From positions 439,485-471,832 of the forward strand of contig BFEA01000819.1 in assembly GCA_003427395.1 (NCBI GenBank): 32,348 nucleotides of DNA, written 5' to 3'. Position numbers and translations under genes: made by a program. Origin of the DNA: Chara braunii (Eukaryota > Streptophyta > Charophyceae > Charales > Characeae). The notes under the pieces were generated by a model. That model searched no databases. It worked only from the letters and a program-made list of their open reading frames with translations, and was not told the DNA's origin. This document shows positions 20,070 to 27,546 of this stretch, piece after piece (positions within the stretch are counted from its first letter, which is position 1; every line of letters starts with the position of its first letter).

Positions 20070-20260
20070 AATTACCTCGCTACAATGGCAGATAGCTCAC
20101 CGCTGCCTGCCAACTAACGATTGGTTGATTGACCGGACAAACCTTGAACAAAGAGGCCTACTGCTCCCATGGTGCCAGTGATGCCAGAGCCTCTTCCCCT
20201 TCCACAAGAAGGCAGAAACCATTGAACACATCTTCATGCAGTGTCCGATCGCCCAGTTCA
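20070..20260 (+). other. Zinc-knuckle region of LINE ORF2
   Basis: SLQWQIAHRCLPTNDWLIDR, then two Cys around a stop codon (WCQ-stop-CQ, 20179), then ETIEHIFMQC with H-x4-C. This is the C-C-H-C module found after the reverse transcriptase in plant-type LINEs. It is equivalent to 15470-15545 in the neighbouring fragment. Confidence 0.7.
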
Positions 20261-20808
20261 TATGGAGATGGTGGGACCGTATCTGGCGGAAGATGGAACC
20301 AGACAATCCCTGGCCCTGGTCATGGCAAACCATTCTAGCCGGACACTGGCCCCAAACAGAGACTGCCACGCCCTTCACCGAAAACATGTACAGAATAGGA
20401 AGAAGGGCAGTGATGTGGGCACTTTGGTGGCAAAGATGCACTCTAACCATGGAAAAAGTACGGGTGGAAGGCGCGGAGATTACAGAACAAATCCAGCAGC
20501 AACTTCGCCTAGACCTCACACGCAGATGGTTAGATGCAAAAGAACAACTAGATCTTTTTAAACAAATAAGAGATGTCAAGAGAAGGATAACGGAATTTTG
20601 CAAGGACTGGCTGGGAGGGGAAAGGGAAGGGTGGATTGCAAAAGTAGTATGGGGCGGGGATCAAGAGGACGGGATAAAAAACTTAGAAGAAATGAGGGAC
20701 TACAGGTTGGTTTTCAAGGATTGGACTAACATTGAGGCCTCGTTTCCATTACGCCCCCCCACGGAGTTCCCGGACCCCTTCCCCCCCCCATGCCCTGTCA
20801 CTGGCTGA

Positions 20809-21272
20809 GATCCCGGCCTGAGCGGCAAATGATATCCTGTCCTTTCCCCACCCACCTGACACCCACCTCCCCCATGTTTCCTGACTTATTCATCCCTGGC
20901 CACGCGAGGAACCCCTCCCTGGAGCCCCCTGGGGAGGATTCCGCTCGCTCATCAGATGCAGACAGTGGGGACAGTCAGCAAGTCAGCAAGTTGGCGACAG
21001 CGGGGACAGGCAGCAAAACGGCGACAGCCGGCAAACCCAACCAAGGGCGTTGGGGGTCTCGACCATGAGAAGGTTACTACAAGTACAGATGACAGTCGCA
21101 GATTCAAGCAAGCTGGGATAGTTCCTACTAGTAGGCCAGACAGGCAATTTGTTCATCAATAGGAGAAAGCAGCAGCTGGCTCACAGTATCAGTCCCGAAT
21201 TTCCTATCTGACGCCCTTTCATGAAAGGTGAAGAGATACAAAGGGAACAGCAGCAAGCACTTATGGCCCTGC
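20809..21272 (+). other. LINE 3' UTR, upstream part
   Basis: Non-coding DNA between the ORF2 stop and the conserved tail module. It contains GACAGCGGGGACAG/GGCGACAG short repeats around 20965-21035. No gene is seen. It is longer than in the minus-strand copy at 27547 (about 100 bp between stop and module), so either copy may have gained or lost sequence. Confidence 0.5.
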
Positions 21273-21274
21273 TC

Positions 21275-21491
21275 AGTCAATCCCCTGTTTTGCAGGGCAA
21301 TCAATGCTGGCAGCTCACACAGTCACACACGGTCATTGGCCCCAGCATTTTTCAATCTATTCCTCTAATGTAATGGGACGCTGGACCCGGTTTCCAGCAG
21401 GTGACGCTCCCCACCAATAGACAGAGCCTCCCCCTCCGCTGCTAGTGCTGTCTGCTCTTATCAGCAGCACTAGCACAGGAAGAGAGTTTTC

Positions 21492-21523
<32 letters not shown>
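21275..21523 (+). promoter_or_regulatory. Conserved LINE 3' module with terminal hairpin
   Basis: CTCAGTCAATCCCCTG, CAGGGCAATCAATGCTGGCA, GGGACGCTGGACCCGG, CACCAATAGACAGAGCC, then a hairpin with arms GCTAGTGCTG (21441-21450) and CAGCACTAGC (21465-21474) around loop TCTGCTCTTATCAG, then poly(A). The loop is nearly invariant among copies while the arms change together. Such a 3' structure is the expected recognition site for the element's own reverse transcriptase; that role is inferred. Confidence 0.65.
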
Positions 21524-21525
<2 letters not shown>

Positions 21526-21575
21526 AAAGAGGCCGGGGACCTCACAATTCAACCCAGGTATGGGGAGCATTACTC

Positions 21576-21595
21576 AAAAAAAAAAAAAAAAAAAA
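21576..21595 (+). repeat. Poly(A) tract of 20
   Basis: An A run after GGGAGCATTACTC. No convincing target duplication was found on either side. It may end a short retrocopy inserted just after the LINE tail. Confidence 0.6.
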
Positions 21596-21887
21596 GGAGA
21601 AGAGTGGAGAAAAATTAGGACTTCTCACATTCTGCCCCAGGTGGCAAGACGGCAAATGGAGGCGAAATGGTGCAGACCCTACAGGTGGGTGAAGTTCTCA
21701 GATAAGGGTCAGATGGTCCCCTCTAAGCATCTGTGGGACGAAAGTACGCAGGGAGGCTAGTTCTTAACAGTAATTCAGACAGCCTATCGAGGCTGAGAGG
21801 CTTCCAAGTAAGACCCTAGTTTGGATATGTAATGATGCCAGTTATCAAGTTTTCACTGTGTTTGCCCAGTTTTGAGTGTTGCAGTTA

Positions 21888-22033
21888 AAGGACGCTGGAC
21901 CTGTTTTCCAGCACTGTGCCTGCCCTGGGAAATGGCCCCAGGATTCCTGGTTGAGATGTGGAGGGATTCCCGGCCTCCATTGTTATTTGGTTTAATATAT
22001 GCAAGTCTTAAAAAAAAAAAAAAAAAAAAAAAA
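21888..22033 (+). mobile_element. Diverged LINE-tail-like copy with poly(A)
   Basis: It starts AAAGGACGCTGGACCTGTTTTCCAGCA, matching the module start, but continues into unrelated sequence before 24 A (22010-22033). The hairpin is missing. It may be a chimeric or heavily diverged copy. Confidence 0.45.
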
Positions 22034-22422
22034 GGGTCTCACCCCCGACTGATGCTTTTAGGGGCAGTGGAGGGTTTAACTGCCAGTGGGGGGGGACTAG
22101 GTGGTCAGCACGCCCATCCAATGAATATTGGTTTGGACCACAGTCGTTTGATCACCACTGCAGTTTCCTTCGCTTGGGCACGGCGTCCTGCTTGACTGCA
22201 CGTCTCTATTCTACCACTACCATCCCATTACCAGCAGATCTGGGACACCCTCAAAACCGTACGTTCCTCTTCACCTCCACTTCTCTTCATTGTCTTTCTT
22301 GAAAGGGTGCCGGCCTCGAGGTATTGTCATTGAACTGACCAGAGCCGAGGTAATTCTGAAATATTTTATCCTGCTCATCTGATTTGCATCTGGATTCGAA
22401 CTCGGGTTCGTATTTCAACAGT
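22034..22422. other. Unannotated region with a B-box-like site
   Basis: On the minus strand at about 22392-22404 there is GAGTTCGAATCCAG, a good tRNA B box. The expected A box would fall inside the adjacent element at 22423, so it is not recoverable. No gene is seen. Confidence 0.3.
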
Positions 22423-22630
22423 CAGACCACCAGTACTTGGCCCAGCTATCCATGCCGAGCCTGAAGATGCCCTGCGCGCGGTTTTGCGCCGACCGACCCT
22501 CCAGCGAAACCAAAAAAAATTGTTTTGCCTGGCGGTGTCAGCCTTTCAGGTCCGGTACCCCGAGCCTCCGAAACTCGACAACGCCCCGCGGCCGACACAT
22601 GGGCCAACTGAGCCAAGCCCGTTGGTTTGC
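22423..22630. mobile_element. TTAA-type inverted-repeat element, copy 4 (decayed)
   Basis: The left end TCAGACCACCAGTACTTGGC is clear. The right end GAGCCAAGCCCGTTGGTTTG is a mutated complement. The interior shares CAGCTATCCATGCCGAGCC and GTTTTGCCTG...GGTCCGG with the copy at 8292 in the same orientation. TTAA is lost at both sides. It is the most diverged copy, so the family has been amplified over some time. Confidence 0.6.
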
Positions 22631-22761
22631 CGCTGTTCAAAATAGCCATTGTTAGCCGCTCGTAGCATGACTGTCTTATTTGGCCCTATAGTAGGGCCCT
22701 GCCCTTAGTATTTATTTTCCTTCATCTAATGCCAAATAGGACGGCTACCCTCACTTGGGGT

Positions 22762-22937
22762 GAAGTGTGACGCAAGTCACGAATTTAGGTTCTTTTCGTG
22801 CGTGGTGTGGCAAGGTGCCCTAAATCAATTTAACAGGTATGAAGTGTATCTGTGCATTACGTCGGGTCCTAGCTACTATGCTGTAGGGATCCTTAAAAAA
22901 AAAAAAAAAAAAAAAAAAAAGAAGTGTGATGCAAGTC
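22762..22937 (+). mobile_element. Short retrocopy with 17-bp target duplication
   Basis: GAAGTGTGACGCAAGTC (22762-22778) and GAAGTGTGATGCAAGTC (22921-22937) flank a 142-bp insert ending in about 26 A. The body (GAATTTAGG...GTAGGGATCCTT) is not the LINE tail. It could be a processed transcript or a SINE mobilised in trans. Its source is not recognised. Confidence 0.75.
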
Positions 22938-22950
22938 CCCTCTTTCGGCA

Positions 22951-23030
22951 TTTTTTTTTTTTTTCCCTTTTTTTTTAATTTCGAACGGGCCTGGTGCCCA
23001 AGGCGTGCATCAACATAGCAGAGAATAAGA
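22951..23030 (-). repeat. Poly(T)-linked retroposon 3' end
   Basis: T runs at 22951-22964 and 22968-22977 precede AATTTCGAACGGG, GTGCCCAAGGC and CATAGCAGAG. This parallels the window start (1-63). It reads as a poly(A)-tailed minus-strand element end. Confidence 0.4.
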
Positions 23031-23128
23031 TGAAAATAGCAGAGGGCAACTGGCCTCGGGTGCACTCCCCATCCCGAGCCATCCCTCTGTAGGAAACCAG
23101 AAAACAAGAACACTTCTCAACAAACTAA

Positions 23129-23634
23129 GGGCCTCGCTGCACTACTCTAGACTCTCGAAATATTTCGAGAGTTTGGCTAGTGTTGTCAGAGAGGCGAGAC
23201 TCTCGAAATACCCGCCTTGGCTGCACTTACTCTATAACCTATTACACTAGGTGAACTCTGGAAACCCTGGGCGTCGTCCTACTCTACAGAACAGCTGCAC
23301 CACTGCGGTACGGGAAAAGTCTGGCCGCCCGGACAGGAGGTCCACTCTCGAAAAACGAGCCCGTCGGTGAGCAACTCCTGAGGACACTTGCAAATTCAGG
23401 TTTTGCAGGCGGGGGGGTTCGACGTTTCGAGAGTTGTGTTATAGTGTGGCTTCTGACAGCTCTCTATCGGGTTTCGAGAGTTTCCCGATCGAGAGTAAGT
23501 GCAGCGATGTCGCACTCTGGAAAATTCGAGAGTCTAGAGTAGTGCAGCGAGGTCCTTACTCTAGACTGGAGCTGTCTCTTATACACATCTAGATGTGGAA
23601 AATTCGAGAGTCTAGAGTAGTGCAGCGAGGTCCT
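23129..23634. mobile_element. Inverted-repeat element with ACTCTCGAAA motifs
   Basis: The left end GGGCCTCGCTGCACTACTCT continuing AGACTCTCGAA is the inverted match of TTCGAGAGTCTAGAGT plus AGTGCAGCGAGGTCC, present twice on the right (ending 23555 and 23634). ACTCTCGAAA or its complement recurs at least six more times inside, including a 22-bp perfect palindrome at 23150-23171. Subterminal motif clusters of this kind are typical transposase-binding arrays. No transposase is encoded. The right side is disturbed by an adapter remnant. Confidence 0.7.
23572..23597. other. Residual Tn5/Nextera adapter (artefact)
   Basis: CTGTCTCTTATACACATCT (23572-23590) is the 19-bp Tn5 mosaic end used in Nextera libraries. 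It is followed by AGATGTG, the start of the inverted second copy, as in the mate-pair junction adapter. The DNA on both sides repeats the same terminal sequence, indicating a false join of two reads. Bases around 23556-23634 should not be trusted. Confidence 0.9.
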
Positions 23635-23740
23635 AATTCCTTTTTTTTTTTTTTTTTTTTTTTTTGGAGAAGACACCCCCAGCAGTGTTAGTGGTGCTGA
23701 TAAGAGCAGACACCACAAGCACCCGCAAGGCCCTAATTCC
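23632..23740 (-). mobile_element. 91-bp truncated LINE tail with 9-bp target duplication
   Basis: CCTAATTCC is duplicated at 23632-23640 and 23732-23740. Between them, on the minus strand, are the hairpin (GGTGCTTGTGGTG, loop TCTGCTCTTATCAG, CACCACTAACAC), GGGGGTGTCTTCTCC and 25 A. The copy begins just upstream of the hairpin, so almost the whole element is missing. Confidence 0.85.
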
Positions 23741-24280
23741 TAATACTACCTAAATGCCATAAAAACTCAAAAAACAAAAAGAAAGGCAAAACACCGAAAA
23801 TCATATCACGAAAAATCTATGGCGAACACAACCACCAAACCCCACAGCTAAAACCTAAATAGAAAGAAACCTGTAAAAAGCCACAAAACAAAAACGCTAC
23901 TCAACACTCGAATTCCTAATACTACTTAGATACCGTAAAAGCTCAGAAAACGGAACAGAAGCACCCAAACTCATATCACCAAAGCGTCTATCGAGCAAAA
24001 CCAAAGCCTATCGAAACCATTCCCAAAACCATCGTCCCCAAAACACCGGAAATCCATGGAAAAACAAGAACCTACCGACTGAAAACAACCAATCCTATAG
24101 CCAAAAAACAACTCAATCTCGAAGAGTAGACATGGACGACCAAGAGACCCAGACCTACCGTACCACCAACAAGCCAATCCTAAAACTCAAAAAGCAACGC
24201 AATCTCAGAGACCAAACATGAACAAACAAGAAACCCAAACCTACCGTACCACCCACCGAGACATCGGGCCAACATCTCGC
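23741..24280. repeat. A/C-rich diverged tandem repeats
   Basis: TAATACTACYTARATRCCRT begins at 23741 and again at 23917 (period 176). A second pair with ACCTACCGTACCACC lies about 84 bp apart (around 24152 and 24233). The plus strand is strikingly poor in T and G, a strong strand asymmetry. The minus strand would be T/G-rich, as in an intron or transcribed spacer. Confidence 0.5.
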
Positions 24281-24399
24281 ACGTAATTAGCTCCGTGTGC
24301 ACTGTTTCGCCGAATAACTCCGACGCTCTTGCCAAAACTACCAATACTCACCACTCGATGCGAACGACCAGAGATAAACGCTCAGGAAAATAGCTCACA

Positions 24400-24500
24400 G
24401 GCCCACTCTCTTTCAAAATAGGGAACAAGCCCGCACAGGCCAGGCCCACTCTCTTTCAAAGTAGGGAACAAACCCGCCCAACTGCCCACTCCCTTTCAAG
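24400..24500. repeat. Three-unit ~42-bp tandem repeat
   Basis: GCCCACTCTCTTTCAAA is found at 24401 and 24444 and, with changes, at 24484. Each is followed by GTAGGGAACAA-like sequence. Confidence 0.7.
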
Positions 24501-24514
24501 TAGAAAGCAGGTAA

Positions 24515-24857
24515 TCATGCAAAACCACTTATCCTGAAGCGCTGGCAATTCGCAACATAGTAAAATCCAAAATGCCGAAAGAGTTGAAGCAGACGAATCG
24601 CACCATGCACGCTCCATGTATTGTCTTCGAATCTCCGGCCAGATGCATCATCGGTGCCCTGGTCATAGCTCCATATAGCGTATTGCAGGCGGCGAAGAAA
24701 ACCATGCAGCACCGCGACGCCCAGTACCCACTCCCAACATAGCTACGGCAGACTCCCCACCCGCCATGCTGGCCAAGCTCTGCTCCCGCATGCGAACGAA
24801 AGCAGCCGCCGAGGGCCGCCAGGGACAGCTGGGTATGGCTACCTCAGCTTCGGGCAA
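24515..24857 (-). other. Candidate first exon (weak)
   Basis: On the minus strand an ATG at 24857 opens a 64-codon frame whose product is rich in Ala, Ser and Arg (GRRGAAWFSSPPAIRY) and has the look of an organelle-targeting peptide. An overlapping frame (24712-24515) is also open. Downstream on the same strand the DNA becomes T/G-rich, and a good donor-like GTGAGT lies near 24356. This could be a 5' exon and first intron, but no downstream exon or conserved domain is visible. It may equally be GC-rich chance coding. Confidence 0.15.
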
Positions 24858-24947
24858 CGCCCAAGCCCCTAGCGCCGGCAGCTTCGGGCAATCTTGGCCA
24901 AGCGCCCCCGCCGCCCCCCATTTCTCGATTTATTTGTACTCACATTA

Positions 24948-25004
24948 GGACTTTTTCCCACTTAAAAAAAAAAAAAGAAAAAAAAAAGGACTTTTTTCCC
25001 ACTT
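24948..25004 (+). mobile_element. Bodyless poly(A) insertion with 16-bp target duplication
   Basis: GGACTTTTTCCCACTT (24948-24963) is repeated, with one extra T, at 24988-25004. Between them is only an A run of 24 with a single G. No element body is present. This is the signature of target-primed insertion of a tail alone. Confidence 0.8.
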
Positions 25005-25069
25005 TCGCAGCATTTCTGCACACACCAGGACTATGTACACTTCTCTCTGGACGTAATTGCACTCATGTG

Positions 25070-25330
25070 CATCCAGGAAATTGTGGCGGGAAAGGAGGTC
25101 ACATACATCCAGGAAAGTACTCAGTGGCTGGAAAAGAAGAGGTCAGATACATCCAGGAAAGTGTGGCTGGAAAGCAGGTCACACACATCCAGGAAAGTAC
25201 TCACGCGTGTGGCTGGAAAAGAGGTCAGATACATCCAGGAAAGTGTAGCTGGTAAGGAGGTCACATACATCCAGGAAAATACTCACACCTTGGGCTGGAA
25301 AGGAGGTCTCATACATCCAGGAAAGTCCTC
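25070..25330. repeat. Seven-unit tandem repeat with alternating spacing
   Basis: CATCCAGGAAA occurs at 25070, 25106, 25150, 25186, 25232, 25268 and 25314. Spacings are 36, 44, 36, 46, 36 and 46, so the true unit is an 80-82-bp dimer. Intervening sequences (GTGGCTGGAAAGGAGGTCA) are conserved, which rules out a CRISPR array. All three plus frames are open through it, an effect of the repeat. Confidence 0.85.
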
Positions 25331-25458
25331 CTGCGAGTACGTCCTCACCTGCGCACCCAGCTGATCCCACACAGTACCACATCTGCACCAGTCCCAGGTG
25401 CAGATTCGCATACCACGTCATCAAGGGAGAATCACATATTCATTCCAGTTTCCCAAGT

Positions 25459-25509
25459 GATTACTCCCTGCGCTGTTTCAAAAAAAAAAAAAAAAAGATT
25501 ACTCCCTGC
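25459..25509 (+). mobile_element. Extremely truncated LINE copy with 13-bp target duplication
   Basis: GATTACTCCCTGC (25459-25471) is exactly repeated at 25497-25509. The 25-base insert is GCTGTTTC plus 17 A. GCTGTTTTTC before the tail at 28828-28837 and GTGTTTC before the tail of the 9568 copy show that these eight bases are the LINE 3' terminus. Confidence 0.85.
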
Positions 25510-25879
25510 CAGGTGGGTTTCTGTCCATAGCCAGCCTGTCCTCTGCCAACCTGTCATGTGCCAGCCAGCCCGACACACACAACTTTTTTTTTTTCTTCTT
25601 CTTTTTTCAGAGGACTCTTTTTGGATTTGTGGAGAGGACAAGGCCAATGTGGCTGTGATGGGTGCAATACCGATAGACCGCGCCTGGTGCGGTTGCGCAG
25701 CCAAGGGGCGGAGGGGTGACGCGCAAGGAGAGAGGAGGCATTTCGTGGGGGAAGGGGGAGGGGAAAAAAAAAGGGACAGCAATAAGGACGTTTTGGGCCG
25801 TCTCAAGGAAAAGGCAGACACCACAGGACATTTGTTGACGACCCCACCAAATGACTTCGCCCACCGCAGAGAGCAGGAG

Positions 25880-25887
<8 letters not shown>

Positions 25888-25935
<48 letters not shown>
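25888..25935. repeat. Poly(T) tract of 48
   Basis: The longest homopolymer in the window. Apparent poly-Lys or poly-Phe proteins across it are artefacts. No clear target duplication was seen (GGAAGGGC before, GTAATGGGC after). Confidence 0.8.
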
Positions 25936-25936
<1 letters not shown>

Positions 25937-26024
25937 TAATGGGCGTACCAATGATACTTCTTGTGGAAACCCTGCAATTGGGCCCCACTCCACGATTTCT
26001 TTTTATCGCGCGTTGGTGTTATCA

Positions 26025-26083
26025 TCTTCTTCTTCTTCTTCTTCTTCTTCTTCTTCTTCTTCTTCTTCTTCTTCTTCTTCTTC
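26025..26083. repeat. TTC trinucleotide microsatellite
   Basis: About 20 uninterrupted TTC units (GAA on the minus strand). The run of Ser or Lys codons read through it is not evidence of a gene. Confidence 0.95.
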
Positions 26084-26349
26084 GTTGTCTGTTTTTGCTT
26101 ATGATGAGTGTTTGACTGTGTTGTTAAAGTCGATAATTGGTCAAACGTTGTCAGAACTGACAACCCACTCCACTACTCACCAAAAGTCCAAAATGAGAAT
26201 GAATCCTTCACAAAAACATGGAAGTAAACACAGCCAGTTTTTTGTCTTTTTGCATGTGGTGAGTACTGGTGGGAGGCCCATTGCAGCTACCTTGCGTCTC
26301 AACTGTACACTGAACTGTACACACAATAAATTGATAACGAACAGATCAC

Positions 26350-27145
26350 AATGGCGGGACGACGCTGGTCGGAGCTGGGGTGAGTTGTGTTGCGCTGTAA
26401 CCCAGCAGTGTGGGGGTGTGAGACTTGGAAGAGCTCGGCAGGGAGTAAGACAGTGCTGGGGAATCTTGGAAGGGTTCGTTAGGGGTTTCGAGGGTTTTGG
26501 AGCATCTTTAGGAGAACGTTTGTGTTTTATTTCTATACTTTCCGAATTACTGTGACTTTTCTCAGATGACTTTTTTCAGCTAAGAAGAGGTGAGTGGGAG
26601 AAATAGAGGGTGGGATATTAAGCATCCTACTAGTCAGGGGGCTAGCTGGTAGGATGGTAATAGGGCATAGCAGCAGTGGAGATGGTGGCTCTGCTGCAGT
26701 AAGTCTTGCCGGAGTGAGGTGAATGTGGATTGATGGGGGGTTCTGAGCTGTCTAAATTTTCGAAACAGAAATTTCCTTAATTAGTCCAGAAAGTGAGTTC
26801 TCCTAGCCACTGTTCCTAGGTGGTTCTGATGCTGTTCTACTCAGTGATCTGCGGTTGTTCGATGCCAGAACGACGCTGGCCGGTGCTGGGGTGCTGCCCT
26901 GTAACCTGCTGATGATGCAGGAGCGTGAGGCCTGGTAGAGAGATCTACGGATGCTTTGGGGTGGGCATCCCACGGGACAACCAAGGGTTGCTGCTGGGAC
27001 GACGCTGGTGGGAGCTGGGGTGCGTTGTGTTGCCCTGTAACCTAGCAAGATGTGGGGGTGTGAGACCTGGAAGAGCTCGGCAGGGAGTAAGACAGTGTTG
27101 GAGAGCTTAGGAAAGCTTGTTTAGGATTTCTAGGTTTTTGGAGCA

Positions 27146-27176
<31 letters not shown>

Positions 27177-27255
27177 TTTTTGGAGCATTTTGAACTTCTC
27201 ATAGTTTCGACTGTCAGAGCTTTTTAGACTTTTTCTGAACTCTGGGGTTCTTCAT
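26350..27255 (+). repeat. ~640-bp repeat family, 1.5 tandem units
   Basis: GGGACGACGCTGG blocks at 26356 and 26996 are 640 bp apart. Between them lie TCCTACTAGTCAGGGGGCTA (about 26625), GTCTTGCCGGAGTGAGG (about 26702) and GTTCGATGCCAGAACGACGC (26857), in the cyclic order seen at 14400-15060. The second unit is interrupted by a poly(A) insertion at 27148. Both loci of this family are followed by a hairpin-less LINE-tail-like module (15105, 27370). Confidence 0.65.
27133..27189 (+). mobile_element. Bodyless poly(A) insertion with perfect 15-bp target duplication
   Basis: GGTTTTTGGAGCATT is exactly repeated at 27133-27147 and 27175-27189. Only 27 A lie between. The site is within the 640-bp repeat, giving a clear pre-insertion state. 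Confidence 0.9.
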
Positions 27256-27369
27256 TGAGTAGGCTAGTAATTGCTCAGGAGCCTATCCTCAGACAAAACT
27301 GGGTAAAAGTCCCGGTATCTCAAAGTTTTTATGTTCTCAAAAATGTTTCATGTTTCAAATGTTTCCAAT

Positions 27370-27430
27370 GGGACGCTGGGCCCGGTTCCCAGCACGTGTG
27401 GCTCCCCAGGAAGAGATTGGAGCATTGTCC

Positions 27431-27458
<28 letters not shown>
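27370..27458 (+). mobile_element. Hairpin-less LINE-tail-like copy
   Basis: It begins GGGACGCTGGGCCCGG, runs through GGCTCCCCAGGAAG and GATTGGAGCATTGTCC and ends in 28 A. TCCAAT occurs just before the start (27364-27369) and just after the tail (27459-27464), a possible 6-bp target duplication. The hairpin region is absent, as may be the case for the copy at 15157. Confidence 0.6.
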
Positions 27459-27461
<3 letters not shown>

Positions 27462-27546
27462 AATCCTGCTCACGCGATATTGTGCGGGGCTGCTCTCCTC
27501 TGGCTACGCTCGTCCCGTCTACGAATTTCCCTGAATAGGAAGAGTC

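Larger units (their letters stand above)
16183..20808 (+). pseudogene. LINE ORF2: endonuclease-reverse transcriptase, broken
   Basis: ORF2 protein of a non-LTR retrotransposon. It would nick target DNA and reverse transcribe the element RNA from the nick. Domains in order are an APE-type endonuclease, a reverse transcriptase with all core motifs and a C-terminal zinc-knuckle region with a conserved tail (FCKDWLGG...FPDPFPP). The sequence is readable only by changing frame near 16620 and again near 18530. In-frame stops lie at 16501, 17387, 18359, 18461, 19048 and 20179. Catalytic residues are still present (GDFN, SRID, DH, FADD), so decay appears fairly recent. Total span is about 1540 codons, full length for the family. 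Similar C-terminal fragments lie at 8755-9270 and 27790-28440 on the minus strand. Confidence 0.85.
15945..21523 (+). mobile_element. Near-complete L1-type LINE, inactive
   Basis: In order: a possible ORF1 tail, ORF2 with endonuclease, reverse transcriptase and zinc knuckle, a 3' UTR (20809-21492) ending in GGGACGCTGGACCCGG, a hairpin and 31 A (21493-21523). The 3' boundary is supported by other copies in the window that share this UTR and end in poly(A). The 5' boundary is uncertain. I could not find a matching target duplication for the bases after the tail (GAAAAGAGGCC). Confidence 0.75.

Noticed and set aside
25070-25330. Regular short repeats resembling a CRISPR array
   Set aside because: The intervening sequences are conserved rather than unique, spacing alternates, and the DNA is eukaryotic.
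25432-26163. 243-codon minus-strand ORF with long poly-Lys
   Set aside because: It is open only because it crosses the TTC microsatellite and the 48-T tract. No domain is present.
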